DNA of 64,000 bases from Shewanella psychrophila (GCF_002005305.1 NZ_CP014782.1:3410001-3474000); one strand, 5' to 3'; numbered from the stretch's first letter, positions 17,612 to 27,385 are shown. Notes: generated by a model from the letters alone, not told the origin. Numbers and translations are program-made.

Positions 17612-18070
17612 TTATTTAACAGGAGCCTGGGATGGCATGCTCACAGGTGCTGATACCGGCTGCTCTGTACCCGGTCTCGGGTGATGAGCATACTCTGAAG
17701 CTGAATTAGGTGCCGATCTCGGAGCCCTGTTTGCGTTCGGAGCCTGACGTGGAGGGTGGCTAGGATCATTAACAGCTGAAGGTTTAGCATCTGGGCTAGC
17801 CGCAAAATCTGTCGCTTCAGACGCGATATTTTTCTCAGGCGCCGATTGCGTCGCCATTGAAGTTTGAGTCACAGCCTTTGGCGCACTCATAGAAACAGGC
17901 GCTACTGGCTTAGCAGATGTTCCACCTTGCTGTGTATCTGTAGAGGTTGTCACATCTTGAGGCGAAGTCGCCCCAACAGATCCAGGCTCAGAGCTGAAAC
18001 TTTGGTAACCTATTGCAGCCACGACAGCGACTGCAACTAATGTGATAGAAATCAGGGCCGATTTAGTCAT
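17612..18070 (-). CDS. Pro/Ala/Ser-rich exported or membrane-anchored protein
   Basis: This 152-residue protein consists of one N-terminal hydrophobic helix (about 5-25), a signal or anchor, followed by a low-complexity tail rich in Pro, Ala, Ser and Gln. The tail has no predicted fold, and its last part contains repeated SAP, APN and PRSAP-like blocks. It has a good AAGGAT ribosome-binding site. It may be a cell-envelope spacer or stalk. It lies 212 bp downstream of the polysaccharide-type operon on the same strand, so a link is possible but not shown. I recognise no family. Confidence 0.6.
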   Translation of the reverse strand: MTKSALISITLVAVAVVAAIGYQSFSSEPGSVGATSPQDVTTSTDTQQGGTSAKPVAPVSMSAPKAVTQTSMATQSAPEKNIASEATDFAASPDAKPSAVNDPSHPPRQAPNANRAPRSAPNSASEYAHHPRPGTEQPVSAPVSMPSQAPVK

Positions 18071-18282
18071 TATTATTATCCTTCTATTTTGAGCTCGCCT
18101 TTATACTTAACAAGAGTGACAAGCGAGGGTCTTAACCCCTACCGCATACTGAGGCTATATATTTATTGGGAGCATAGCTTTAGTGCTATTCACCAGCGAC
18201 TCCCTTATACAATAACGTTCTTGTAACAAGCCCAGCATAGAGTGAATCGACAAAAAAAACAACGATCGAATACTTTATGCAA

Positions 18283-19347
18283 TTACTGGGATGGCCATTT
18301 ATAGTCGAAACTGATTTCCACAGGAACTCCCTCTACAGTGAAAGGCAAAGTTTCTTCCAAGGTAAGCGTCACTTTTAATGCAGCCTTCTCACCATCGAAG
18401 GGGCCAGAAAGCTGCTTAGGTATCTTAGTCACCAACTCGGTAGGTTCTTCTATCTTACCTCTGATATTTTGCCCGTTTGGCAGCTTAATTGTTGCCAGTT
18501 GGCCAATATCAACGTATTCGAGGTACTTAGGATCTAAATAGGCCAATACAACAGGCTTATCTCTACCTGTTAACCACAATAAAGGCTGATTTTCGTCAAC
18601 TTGTTCACCAACCTGCACCAGAGTGTCTTCGATCCTGCCGGTAAACGGAGCGATTATTTTCATCCCCGATTGTTTCGACTTTAGCTTGGCAAGCTGAGAC
18701 CTAAGTTGGTTGCGGGTTTGAGGTATCACCCCAGCGATAGTCTGGATATGCTGTCGTTCTAGTTCATGTAACAAGTCGACCTTCGCCTGCTCTAATGCCA
18801 TTTTAGACGCCGTGTTGGCCTGCAAAACCATGGCCATATCAGAAGTAGGTACCACTCCTCTCTTTTGAAAATTTTGATAGGTGACGAGTAGATCATCTTG
18901 GCGCTTTACCCCATTCTGAGCCACCTCTATACGTCGACGTAACCTTTGCAATACCTGCTCACCATCGAAGGATTCTCTCCCTTCAATCTCAACTAACTGC
19001 CGACTTAGCTCTGTTACTTGGGCATCTAACTCAGGATCTGCTATCACCAGCAAGTCACCACCTTTGTTAACTGCTCCAGTGTCCTGCTCTACAACACTTT
19101 GCACCGTACCTTTACTAGGTGCTCTCATCTCCAACGGCTCGGCAGTGATAATCCCCGGAGCAAGTACAAAAATATAAGGCTTGGCCAATATCCAGCTGAC
19201 TAAGAGCACGGGTGATATCACCAAAAACAGCAGCAAGTACCATCTAAACTTAAAACCAGCCCGTTTCGCACCAGAATATTTAACCTCGACACCATTGTCT
19301 ACATCTGGCTTCTCAGCCTTAGATGTCGCTTGGTAGTTAACTTTCAT
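18283..19347 (-). CDS. HlyD-like membrane-fusion/adaptor protein of the polysaccharide operon
   Basis: This 354-residue protein has a cytoplasmic head and one membrane helix (about 35-57). A biotinyl-lipoyl-like hairpin half starts near PLEMRAPSKGTVQSV. A coiled coil of about 100 residues follows, then the second lipoyl half (IIAPFTGRIEDTLVQVGEQVDENQPLLWL, here split across the motif) and a beta-barrel tail. Alg44- and HlyD-type proteins with this layout carry polymers or proteins across the periplasm. It is the third gene behind the zinc-ribbon protein and glycosyltransferase genes, 54 bp after the latter. A role as the periplasmic part of a polysaccharide synthase is inferred. Confidence 0.82.
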   Translation of the reverse strand: MKVNYQATSKAEKPDVDNGVEVKYSGAKRAGFKFRWYLLLFLVISPVLLVSWILAKPYIFVLAPGIITAEPLEMRAPSKGTVQSVVEQDTGAVNKGGDLLVIADPELDAQVTELSRQLVEIEGRESFDGEQVLQRLRRRIEVAQNGVKRQDDLLVTYQNFQKRGVVPTSDMAMVLQANTASKMALEQAKVDLLHELERQHIQTIAGVIPQTRNQLRSQLAKLKSKQSGMKIIAPFTGRIEDTLVQVGEQVDENQPLLWLTGRDKPVVLAYLDPKYLEYVDIGQLATIKLPNGQNIRGKIEEPTELVTKIPKQLSGPFDGEKAALKVTLTLEETLPFTVEGVPVEISFDYKWPSQ

Positions 19348-19401
19348 CTCAATATTCCTACTTAATTCTCTGTCTTATAACTCGCGTTAATAACTCATTA
19401 T

Positions 19402-20733
19402 TCAAAATTTCCGTCCTCGTTTAAGCACCCACCATGGGGCCATAGAACTCTCTTCATGTGAACGTCTGACCACCTCATTAATCAAGGCAAACAAGCAGAC
19501 TAGCCGCATGAAAAGTGCATAGAAGGGATACAGGGGTAACCAGAGTGCCAGCCTTAGGTCTTGTTTCGGCCGCTCTGAAATAGCCAACAATACCAAGAGG
19601 TAAAAAAACACTAAGATCGCAAAATAGAGGCTATATATAACAGCGGATATGGATGCAATAAATTGCCAAGGATAGAGTAAAATAATCCCAGCGCCGTAAA
19701 GCACGATAATAAAAGGCATCAAGACATTCTGTAAAAAACCATAGAATAAGGTAAATATAAATGTCCCCCAGCCTAGTAACTTAGGTGTAAATGCCGGCCA
19801 GTGTTTACGGAAATAAAGAAACAAGAGATCGCCATCCCAGCGCAACCTTTGCATCACTAAAGTTTTTAGATCCCCTGGGGCATCCGTGTGGCCTATGGCT
19901 AACGTTGCAAATGGGATCTTCCAGTCTGGATGCCGCTTAAAATACTGCTTAATTCTTACTGTTAAATCTAAATCTTCAGCGGTATGAGTATCCCAGCCTC
20001 CAATCTGCATTAAAAACTCTCGCCTGAATGCACCAAATGCACCGGAGATATTATTCAAAAAATTCCACTGAGCCAGCCCGGTTTTGCCTCCCTGCATGGA
20101 GATCAAGTATTCGATAGATTGCATTCGGGTCCAGATAGACTCATTGATATTTCTCACTCTGAGTGCCCCACCTAAAGCAGGTACATTGGGGTCTTCAAAG
20201 TAAGGCACAACTTGATTGACCATGTCGTTATCAAAAGAGGTGTCAGCATCGGCATTGATAACAATTTCCCCCGACGCCATGCTTAGACCGGCATTGAGCG
20301 TGGATACCCTTCCCCCCCGCTGCCATTTCGGTAAAACAATGACCTTGCGGTTTTTCGAATTACAAGCCTTCGCACAGGCCATAGCCACTCGATATGTATC
20401 GTCATTTTGCACCGCACCATCTACGACAGCGATAATCTCAATCTCGCCATCGTAAGTTTGCTCGACAAAAGAGTCGATGGTCGACTTAACTGCATCCCCT
20501 TCTGCATAGCAAGTGATGACACAAGACACCTTAGGCTTAAACAATGACGCCTTAGGTGGCAGCATAAAAGTGCTGTAATACCAACGTAAGATACCTCCTA
20601 CGACAATGATCATCAGAGGCATCTCATACATAAGCACTAAAGGAATAAGCCAAACGAAGAAGACTAAATGCTCACCCAGCTGATACCAGATATCTAGTGC
20701 TATATAGCTAACCGTATTAAAATCACTTAGCAT
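19402..20733 (-). CDS. membrane family 2 processive glycosyltransferase (BcsA/NdvC-like)
   Basis: This 443-residue inner-membrane glycosyltransferase of family GT2 has membrane helices near 22-50 and a cluster at about 305-425. Between them lies the GT-A catalytic domain. The DxD motif is DAD at 162-164 (ADADTS). The catalytic TAED is at 251-254, and QRLRW at 295-299 is the acceptor-site motif Q(Q/R)xRW. This arrangement polymerises a sugar and threads it through the membrane. There is no PilZ domain, so c-di-GMP control, if any, must come from elsewhere. Its start overlaps the stop of the upstream zinc-ribbon gene (TAATG), indicating tight coupling. Confidence 0.9.
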   Translation of the reverse strand: MLSDFNTVSYIALDIWYQLGEHLVFFVWLIPLVLMYEMPLMIIVVGGILRWYYSTFMLPPKASLFKPKVSCVITCYAEGDAVKSTIDSFVEQTYDGEIEIIAVVDGAVQNDDTYRVAMACAKACNSKNRKVIVLPKWQRGGRVSTLNAGLSMASGEIVINADADTSFDNDMVNQVVPYFEDPNVPALGGALRVRNINESIWTRMQSIEYLISMQGGKTGLAQWNFLNNISGAFGAFRREFLMQIGGWDTHTAEDLDLTVRIKQYFKRHPDWKIPFATLAIGHTDAPGDLKTLVMQRLRWDGDLLFLYFRKHWPAFTPKLLGWGTFIFTLFYGFLQNVLMPFIIVLYGAGIILLYPWQFIASISAVIYSLYFAILVFFYLLVLLAISERPKQDLRLALWLPLYPFYALFMRLVCLFALINEVVRRSHEESSMAPWWVLKRGRKF

Positions 20734-22121
20734 TAGAGTGGTTCCGCACTCGCTAACTTGTCAGTTAACCATGCCTGAACATCATCACCCCAATTTTTAT
20801 CGGGTAGTGCAATAGCCCTGACCCTAACTTCAATATTAGAGGCCGTCAGTCTACTTTTCAGCTCAAAAATTTTGCTATAAATAACCTTTATGTGATCTGC
20901 TTTGGTAAATGGCAAAAACAACAATAAGCCATGTTCAGTGGAGTAGCTGCACGCATCAGTTGTACGAATTGTACTTCTAATCCTTTCCAACAACGCATCC
21001 AGATGAGCGAAGCCCTTAGCTTCTCCCTCTTGGGTAAGAAACTCATTTAGGTTTAACATTTGCAGCGACACTATTGTATGGTCATGTCCATGACGAATTG
21101 CTAACTGATTCTGCCAATTGATCAACCAATCGAACTGAGTATTGGTCATAGCGTCACCTGGTACCAATGCGAATAACCCTTGATCTTTTCCCTGACGAAC
21201 CAGACGTCTGCCCGCTGTTTCCAGACCATAATCATAAATATTACGCACTTGCAGGTCAGTCAACTTATTATGAGTCTTGCAATGTAGGCACTCGGCCTCC
21301 ACATTAGCTTCAATAAAAAGAGAGTCGCAACTGGTACAGTGCTGATTTTCAATCGGCCTGTCGTAATCGACACCTATGTGACGCAAGCCTTGCAAACAAT
21401 TGGGACACGAAAGCCCTAATTGCTTCTTAAAACTATCCTGTTTGCCTATATGCCCACAATTAAAACAATGCAGGCTTGCCTGCATTTCAATCTCAATACT
21501 TTGGCATCGAGGGCAAGTGTCTATGTAGTTAAGGTGTCCTGATTGGCAAGTATCACAAAAACGCACCCGATTAATTAAGCTACTGGACTCAATCCAACCT
21601 TTACGTTGTAATGATATCAACCAAGAAAAGCTCTCTTCGGGTGCCAGTCCCCAGCACTCAAGTAAGGGATAATTGAATAGCGTTCTAGTGGAAGGAACAC
21701 TGTGAGGTGTTAGCGTGAACTCTGGATGCAACCAAAGATATACCAGTAATTTATAAGCATTATCATCAAAATAACGCAGTTTTACCTGCTGCCTCCGTGA
21801 CTTATACGTTTGATACTGCTGGTCATAGTCTTCACTCCATATCCCGTTAGCAAGGTAGGGAGATAGCACACTCTCTTGCAACACTAAGATTAGACAATGG
21901 GAGGTTAACTCATGATGGCGTAATGTCATCAACACTTCATCTTGAGCTTCAGCCTGCAGAGATAACACGATTAAATCCGGCGTTAGTTGCTCAGAAAAAA
22001 TGTCACTGGCTGAATGGAAGTATTTAAATCTGGGATCGGGCGATTTGGACTGATCTTGGCCTAACCAGAGTAAAACCTCTTGAGCTAGCTCTTCTTCATT
22101 ACTCTTTCCCTTGACCAACAT
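20733..22121 (-). CDS. multi-zinc-ribbon (TackOD1-like) protein with receiver-like and degenerate GGDEF-like ends
   Basis: This 462-residue cytoplasmic protein is the first gene of the polysaccharide-type operon. Residues about 1-140 have an alternating strand/helix pattern like a receiver domain but no convincing phospho-acceptor set. Residues 189-281 carry six CxxC knuckles (189/192, 203/206, 219/222, 239/242, 262/265, 278/281), enough for three zinc ribbons, as in the TackOD1 output domain. The C-terminal 150 or so residues follow the strand pattern of a GGDEF domain (VSLQMLNLNEF, GLLLFLPF) but lack a GGDEF signature. I infer a non-catalytic regulator of the downstream synthase. The family name is from memory. 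Confidence 0.7.
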   Translation of the reverse strand: MLVKGKSNEEELAQEVLLWLGQDQSKSPDPRFKYFHSASDIFSEQLTPDLIVLSLQAEAQDEVLMTLRHHELTSHCLILVLQESVLSPYLANGIWSEDYDQQYQTYKSRRQQVKLRYFDDNAYKLLVYLWLHPEFTLTPHSVPSTRTLFNYPLLECWGLAPEESFSWLISLQRKGWIESSSLINRVRFCDTCQSGHLNYIDTCPRCQSIEIEMQASLHCFNCGHIGKQDSFKKQLGLSCPNCLQGLRHIGVDYDRPIENQHCTSCDSLFIEANVEAECLHCKTHNKLTDLQVRNIYDYGLETAGRRLVRQGKDQGLFALVPGDAMTNTQFDWLINWQNQLAIRHGHDHTIVSLQMLNLNEFLTQEGEAKGFAHLDALLERIRSTIRTTDACSYSTEHGLLLFLPFTKADHIKVIYSKIFELKSRLTASNIEVRVRAIALPDKNWGDDVQAWLTDKLASAEPL

Positions 22122-22447
22122 AAAATACCGCCTACATCTAATAAATTTTTTACTACAATTCTAAGCATAGGTAACAAAGCCCTGTTTAGGCTCACCAGAG
22201 AACACTTTAAAACAAGTAGCAACATTAACAGTCACGAAACACCGGAAACACAACAAAGGAGAAACAACAAAAGCAAATTGTTTCTTTTTGTATCCATTTT
22301 TTGGTTTTATGAACCATAAAAAGCGGATGTCGGCAGCATTTTATTCTGACAAAGTGTGACGCACAACCAAGATGAACGATTATTAATCAAGCGGGTAAGC
22401 GATAGAAAGCAGACTGAGGGAGTGAGAAAGAAAGTAAACTCAAATAT
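22122..22447. other. intergenic region upstream of the polysaccharide operon
   Basis: This is a 326-bp, A-rich gap between two co-directional minus-strand genes, with no ORF worth calling. It contains a weak hairpin, TGGTT (22302-22306) with AACCA (22312-22316) flanked by T and A runs, which could help end the pseudouridine synthase transcript. The promoter of the polysaccharide operon should be here but I cannot place it. Confidence 0.35.
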
Positions 22448-23374
22448 TCATTTCAATAGGTGTGTGATCCCGTCTATCTGAACATCCTGAGGCAGCGAAG
22501 TCACAGGATCTTCAAACAGCAATCGCTTAGCCACTAATTTCAGAGGGTGAGCATAGTCATCATCAGACTTAGGCTGTAAGTTCGGATAACAAGTATCATT
22601 GAGTATTGGCATGCCTAAGCTTTGCATATGTACTCTTAACTGATGAGTACGCCCCGTGATAGGAGATAAATCAAACACACCTATGTCATCTATCACCTGA
22701 ATCAAGCTGATCTCTGAATGTGTATTTGGCTCTCCCTCTACCACCTTCATAGTAAAACTAGGCTCGCCCTTCACCATGCGGTTTTTCACCGTCCAGTGAA
22801 TAGGCAGAGTTAACCTGCCTGCTAAATGACGAGTCAACAGCTCGGGAGTTAACTTAGCTAGTGCTTGATATTCTTTAGTGATTTGATGATTCTTGAACAA
22901 ATCATGATACTGGGTACGCGTCTCAGGATTGAGGATCATAAGCACTATGCCCGCCGTCGCCCTGTCTAATCTGTGCGCGGGCACTAGTGTCTCGATACCG
23001 GTTTTAATTCGTAATCGATTAACCAGACACTCGTTAACAAAATTACCACTGGGATGCAGCGCCAGAAAGTGAGGCTTAAACGCCAATATTATCTGCTCAT
23101 CCCGATAAAGAATCTTCTCCTCGAAGGGCACCTTAGCCTCAGACTTCACTTCACGGTAATAGTAAACTCGCGCCCTAGGTTTAAAAGCAGTATCTAGCTC
23201 GATAAGCGATCCATCTTGCCAATGTACCTTGCCATCGATGATCCGCTGTCGCCACACTTCTGCGCCGACCAGTTCAAAACGTTCGGCAAGAAAACTCAAC
23301 ACGGTTGGTTTATCGGCCACATTTTCAGGGAGCACAACGTAAGAGGCTTGAGAGGCGCGAACGGATGAAGGCAT
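22448..23374 (-). CDS. RluA-family RNA pseudouridine synthase
   Basis: This 308-residue RNA-uridine isomerase has the catalytic motif HRLDRATAG with the nucleophile D137. The partner motif TGRTHQLRVHM is near 240, and the family end (KLVAKRLLFEDPVT) is intact. The N-terminal 80 or so residues are S4-like or divergent and may bind RNA. RluA-type enzymes modify rRNA and tRNA; the RluA subgroup cannot be fixed by eye, so no specific symbol is given. It appears to be a single-gene unit. Confidence 0.9.
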   Translation of the reverse strand: MPSSVRASQASYVVLPENVADKPTVLSFLAERFELVGAEVWRQRIIDGKVHWQDGSLIELDTAFKPRARVYYYREVKSEAKVPFEEKILYRDEQIILAFKPHFLALHPSGNFVNECLVNRLRIKTGIETLVPAHRLDRATAGIVLMILNPETRTQYHDLFKNHQITKEYQALAKLTPELLTRHLAGRLTLPIHWTVKNRMVKGEPSFTMKVVEGEPNTHSEISLIQVIDDIGVFDLSPITGRTHQLRVHMQSLGMPILNDTCYPNLQPKSDDDYAHPLKLVAKRLLFEDPVTSLPQDVQIDGITHLLK

Positions 23375-23637
23375 ATAAACTCTAATAAGAACGGACTAAA
23401 GACAGGATATTTTAACAGAAAGCTGCTGCGAGAATACGAGGAAAAGAAAAGTCAGAAGATGAAAAGCTTTTTCTTTAGCTCGCAGCCAACTTGTTGGCGT
23501 CCTCGAAGTGAGTGTAAATCCTTTTACAAGGCCAGTTCGTCATCCATGACTCTCGTTCATGAGCCAATGGTTTCACCACATTCACCTAGCGAACGGACTC
23601 TAAGCGAAGCGTTCTAGAAGCACAGCGGCCTCTCACA

Positions 23638-24213
23638 TTAGTCCACGTGAGACTTTATCAGTTCAAGCACAAAGTTCATGGTCTTGTGGCAGTCAGGCTG
23701 GTTCATCAAAACTTGCTTATCTTTGCTATATAAGGGAAGTACCTCGAGCCAACGTTGGCTGACCCATGTCGCATCATCGAGATGTAGATTGGAATAGAGG
23801 CCAAATAGATCAGGGTTCACCTCATAAAACTGCTCTAAAGCCGCACTGATCAATTCAAACTCGCCTTTTATTGGCTCTTCACACCAATTATGACAAGGTA
23901 AGGTTCTTGCGATCCACACACCGTCCCTTTTTTGCGCCGCAGATAACACCTTTACTCTCTGCTTACCTTCTAAAACTATACCTAATGATTCATCATTGAG
24001 CAGATTGAAGTCGATGATTTCACACTGAGTTGCATTGGGATAGCAGGGAGGCCTGCCATTAGGTAGAAGCATACCGAAAGCTAAGGGGTACTTGCCTTTA
24101 AGGACATCCGCAATCATCTTTAAAAAGGCAGGGCCCACAATTCTGATTTCGAGTCTGCCATCGGGCAGCAACACGGCATCGCGCGTGATTAACGCCATCT
24201 CCTGTGTACGCAT
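23638..24213 (-). CDS. standalone LON substrate-binding-domain protein
   Basis: This protein of about 191 residues resembles the N-terminal substrate-recognition domain of Lon protease but lacks the ATPase and protease parts. Visible landmarks are the start LPDGRLEIRIVGP, AFGMLLPNG, IIDFNLLNDESLGIVLEGKQR (first and second strand blocks) and a helical C-terminal half containing RWLEVLPLY. Such proteins are widespread and have no agreed role; substrate or adaptor binding is assumed. I chose the ATG at 24211-24213, behind GGGAGG. A GTG four codons earlier would place the ribosome-binding site inside the gene. Confidence 0.85.
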   Translation of the reverse strand: MRTQEMALITRDAVLLPDGRLEIRIVGPAFLKMIADVLKGKYPLAFGMLLPNGRPPCYPNATQCEIIDFNLLNDESLGIVLEGKQRVKVLSAAQKRDGVWIARTLPCHNWCEEPIKGEFELISAALEQFYEVNPDLFGLYSNLHLDDATWVSQRWLEVLPLYSKDKQVLMNQPDCHKTMNFVLELIKSHVD

Positions 24214-24489
24214 AATACCTCCCACCTAAGGCTAGGTAACCGACAAAAAGCGCTGCCCATCTCGAACTTAGAAACTGCCAAGGCAATATTCCTAAAGTGT
24301 AGCAGTTGCAGAATTAACTGCTAAATGAACGAGTTTGAGTTTTTCTGAAAACAAAAAATGCCAAACCCAACTTTTGTTGCCTATTTTCAATGTTATTACA
24401 GCATAGAACTCAGACTATTGCTTCATTGTATTAGACATACATTAGTCGGTATTTGTTGCAATGAAAGTGCACTAGTTGCAATGGCGAGA

Positions 24490-25548
24490 TTAATAAAAAG
24501 GCTCGAGGCGCTTCATGACAGATCCCTTAGCCAGTACCTCAGCAAACTCATCCGCTAACACTTCGCTCATAGCGATAGTTTTATGCCAATATGCCATTCT
24601 TTCCTCACTACTAAGATGCTTAAAGTCACTACGATCAGGCAACTTTCCATAGGGAAGAGAAGCCAGATATTCCTCACTCGGCGCAATAATAAGCGCATTG
24701 TGATAGTTAGCTTTCGCCTGTCTCCAAGGCAATGACTTATCAAACCAACCAGGAGTAATTTTAGGATAGAAATGAGGGTAGATAGTCAGCCCTTCGGCAT
24801 GGGAAAGCGGCAAATCAAAATGATAATCTGTGATACCACCATCATAATAATGCCCCTTGGGCGCACCAACAATATCGGTTACCGGCGCGAGCACCCAAGG
24901 AATGGAGCCCGTTGCTAATAATACTTGAGCAATATTATCTTCATTCAAACCTATATGCTTACTGGGAAGATCCTTAAGTGTATTAAACGGAGATCCTGCA
25001 TCAAACGAACTAAATAGAAACCGTTCAAAGTTAAACCCTAGCGAACTGCGGCTAATTAAGTTTGCCGCAGCCGTAGTGGCGAGACCTAAGCCTAATGCTA
25101 GCCTATTCGGCAAACGGTTTAAATGTTTCCCCCGACACGCTAAAAAGTGACTCTTGATAACCTCATTTCCGACGATATCTTTGCCAGCCTCATCACCCAG
25201 CAGGCCATTAATAATCACCTTCACCTGTTGCGATACATCTTTTGCGGTCGGCTTCACATCATATCTTTGACCTATATAGAGTTCCTCTAAGCGGGCATAG
25301 GCAGATAATGGCTCATCTTGAGCCAGACAAGCGAGTCGCCAAGCACCGGAAGATGCTCCCAAGGTATGCAGTGGCTCCTTCCTGCCTTTAAAAAATTCAC
25401 CAAATAGATATTTATCTAATCCGGCAATACCAATCCACTTAGGGCCTCCGGATGCCGCCAGTAATTGAGAAAATAGCTCAGGTTTAAGGCCATTCTCTTC
25501 AATCTTCTTGTATGCGGTCGGTCCCGCGAGAAAGCGCAGTGCTAGCAA
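24490..25548 (-). CDS. patatin-like phospholipase family protein
   Basis: This 352-residue patatin-fold protein, predicted to be a lipid acyl hydrolase, has the nucleophile elbow GASSG (64-68, Ser66) and the catalytic Asp in YYDGG (D236), giving the Ser-Asp dyad. The early segment LAASGGPKWIG is the likely glycine-rich oxyanion loop. No signal peptide is visible. The start is a TTG at 25548 with GGAG seven bases before it, since no in-frame ATG lies near the conserved start. It stands alone. The substrate and whether it is secreted are unknown. Confidence 0.85.
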   Translation of the reverse strand: MLALRFLAGPTAYKKIEENGLKPELFSQLLAASGGPKWIGIAGLDKYLFGEFFKGRKEPLHTLGASSGAWRLACLAQDEPLSAYARLEELYIGQRYDVKPTAKDVSQQVKVIINGLLGDEAGKDIVGNEVIKSHFLACRGKHLNRLPNRLALGLGLATTAAANLISRSSLGFNFERFLFSSFDAGSPFNTLKDLPSKHIGLNEDNIAQVLLATGSIPWVLAPVTDIVGAPKGHYYDGGITDYHFDLPLSHAEGLTIYPHFYPKITPGWFDKSLPWRQAKANYHNALIIAPSEEYLASLPYGKLPDRSDFKHLSSEERMAYWHKTIAMSEVLADEFAEVLAKGSVMKRLEPFY

Positions 25549-25661
25549 ATCATCTCTCCAAAGAATATTTCAGTGATATTATTTAACAAAAATAAGCTTT
25601 TTAAAATAGAGACGCTAATATAGCTTAAAGGAAAGGAAAATTTTGATAAGGAATATCAAAG

Positions 25662-26093
25662 ATGGAAGACACCAAGATTCGCCCCTTCAAAACTTTATGC
25701 ATGATCATAGGAATTTCCTCAACGGCCTACATATTATTTATCATTAAGGTGAGCTCTTTCGATTCTGGCTGGGATCTAATCGTGCCGCTACTGTTTATCT
25801 GTACCTGCATCAGCTGGATATATTTTATCTGGCAGCAACAGATACAATTTACCGCTAATTCAGTTAAGTTTATTAAGCTCTCTATAGAGAGCGATTGGGG
25901 GCCAGCAAAGGATCTGGCAGTCAAGTATGATGAGATAAACTCGGTACGTTTACTCGGTGACCAGCTGTTTATCCACGCCACCAAGGGCAAGATCTGTTTT
26001 CCACTAAAGCCCAAGTCAAAAATCACTACGCAATTAAAAGCTGCGTTTGAGCTAAGAGATATCCCCTTCGAAATAAAGTCTTATCTTGCCTAG
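25662..26093 (+). CDS. two-helix membrane protein with a PH-like cytoplasmic domain
   Basis: This 143-residue protein has two membrane segments (about 12-28 and 40-57) followed by a small beta-rich domain (about 60-130, strands QIQFTANSVKFIKLS, INSVRLLGDQLFIHA, GKICFPLK). That topology resembles the bacterial PH-domain membrane proteins, but the match is by shape only. Its last 4 bp overlap the end of the converging gene. No function can be assigned. Confidence 0.6.
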   Translation: MEDTKIRPFKTLCMIIGISSTAYILFIIKVSSFDSGWDLIVPLLFICTCISWIYFIWQQQIQFTANSVKFIKLSIESDWGPAKDLAVKYDEINSVRLLGDQLFIHATKGKICFPLKPKSKITTQLKAAFELRDIPFEIKSYLA

Positions 26094-26470
26094 TCTAACA
26101 CCATAGTCATAAGAAGAGCGCCACTAGAGAGCAGGGCTAGCCCTGATGTTTTTTTAACTGAAAATACAGACCGTAATAGAGGGTAATATTCAGATGAAAA
26201 TGAACGCCCCTCGTTTTTATCCCAACCTTTTACCGCCTGTATCTCACTAGGTTTCGCAGTTTTCCATACCATATCAACTGCTGCCTTTGGCCAAGTAATC
26301 AGCAAAACCATGGAAGCAAAGTTGAGCAAAAGCATCATGCCAACTGTCTGTAAATGGCTAAATTGACTATCTGCTTGAAAAAACTCACTGACTAACACAA
26401 CAAGTCCACGCAAATAAAAAAATATACCCACACTTAAGTAAAGCACTAGACCTAATATAAAAGAATCCAT
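26090..26470 (-). CDS. small hypothetical membrane protein
   Basis: This 126-residue protein has three predicted membrane segments (about 4-28, 43-62 and 106-124). Between the last two lies a hydrophilic loop rich in Lys, Trp and Ser. No known motif is seen. It converges on, and overlaps by 4 bp, the neighbouring plus-strand gene, so there is no room for a terminator between them. Confidence 0.55.
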   Translation of the reverse strand: MDSFILGLVLYLSVGIFFYLRGLVVLVSEFFQADSQFSHLQTVGMMLLLNFASMVLLITWPKAAVDMVWKTAKPSEIQAVKGWDKNEGRSFSSEYYPLLRSVFSVKKTSGLALLSSGALLMTMVLD

Positions 26471-26868
26471 AAAACCCTATTAAAAATTTCTGTTAAAAAA
26501 TCCCCGCGACTCAGAAAGAAGCAGGGCTAAGAACTAGCGCCATAGATATATTAACGACTAGAAAACATAAACATTCAGCATTAGAATGGGCTAATACTGA
26601 ATTTAACTAGCTTACATGCCCTACAGACTGACAAGCAATTACCAGTATTGATATCCGTTAGTCGTTTTACTTATATATCAAGCCCTATAAATTATACCTC
26701 CTTCTAAAACAAGCTCTTGTCAGGTACCGCTACCTAATCAATAGATACTAAGTGCTAGCACCTTCCATCTAAAAATGACTCTTACGGCGCTGATTTATTA
26801 CTACTCTTGTATAATATGGCACGGGCGCTAAACTCGTGGCATAAATCGAAAACGAGCCAGAGTCCAAT
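26471..26868. other. intergenic region, no feature identified
   Basis: This is a 398-bp gap between divergent genes. I found no ORF, strong hairpin or recognisable operator. It should contain both promoters. Confidence 0.35.
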
Positions 26869-27330
26869 ATGATCGTCGATACCTTAATTAACAAAGACCT
26901 TTACTCAAGCATCAACCCGAGAATCACTAGGGCTTTAGCCCATCTGGCCGAAACAGACTTTACCAAAGTGGATGTCGGTAGCTATGAACTCGATGGTAAG
27001 AATATCTTCGTTATCGTTAATGATTACGAGACTAAACCACGTGCAGTCGAGCCATTCGAGGTCCATCAGCAGTATATCGACGTGCAATATGTGGTGAGTG
27101 GTGAAGAAGAGTTCGGCTACCTTCCTTTAGCAGAACAGACACCGTCACGACCCTATTTTGCCAAACATGACTATGCCGAATTTGATTACGAGAATAATAA
27201 ATATGAAGCGGCGTTCATCCCCTTTAAAGCCGGTATGTTTGCCATTTTCTTCCCCCAGGACATGCATATGCCAGGCACGAGTGAAACGCCTCAACAAGTT
27301 CGTAAGGTCGTCATCAAAGTAAAAATCTAA
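26869..27330 (+). CDS. YhcH/YjgK/YiaL (NanQ-type) cupin-like protein
   Basis: This 153-residue member of the DUF386 beta-barrel family includes NanQ, a sialic-acid anomerase, and EbgC. Family landmarks are FEVHQQYIDVQYVVSGEE, which carries a His and Glu likely to bind metal, and MFAIFFPQDMHMPG, which carries the second His. It binds sugars or assists their ring opening in known cases. No sialic acid or galactoside genes are nearby, so the substrate is open. A promoter is expected in the gap upstream. Confidence 0.88.
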   Translation: MIVDTLINKDLYSSINPRITRALAHLAETDFTKVDVGSYELDGKNIFVIVNDYETKPRAVEPFEVHQQYIDVQYVVSGEEEFGYLPLAEQTPSRPYFAKHDYAEFDYENNKYEAAFIPFKAGMFAIFFPQDMHMPGTSETPQQVRKVVIKVKI

Positions 27331-27357
27331 TCTAGTAAAATAAAAATAGCCTAGAAA

Positions 27358-27385
27358 AATAATGAGCTCTAAAGGGCCCATTATT
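27358..27385 (+). terminator. possible hairpin terminator
   Basis: A 7-bp stem (AATAATG with CATTATT) encloses a partly pairing GCTC...GGGC core, and the downstream sequence is only moderately T-rich. It lies 28 bp after the NanQ-type gene, where a terminator is expected. Confidence 0.4.

Noticed and set aside
23375..23637. Intergenic stretch with a GCCAAC/GTTGGC hairpin and CATGA-like inverted bits, considered as a mobile repeat or terminator
   Set aside because: The stems are short, there is no T-run, and without a genome-wide search I cannot show it is repeated.
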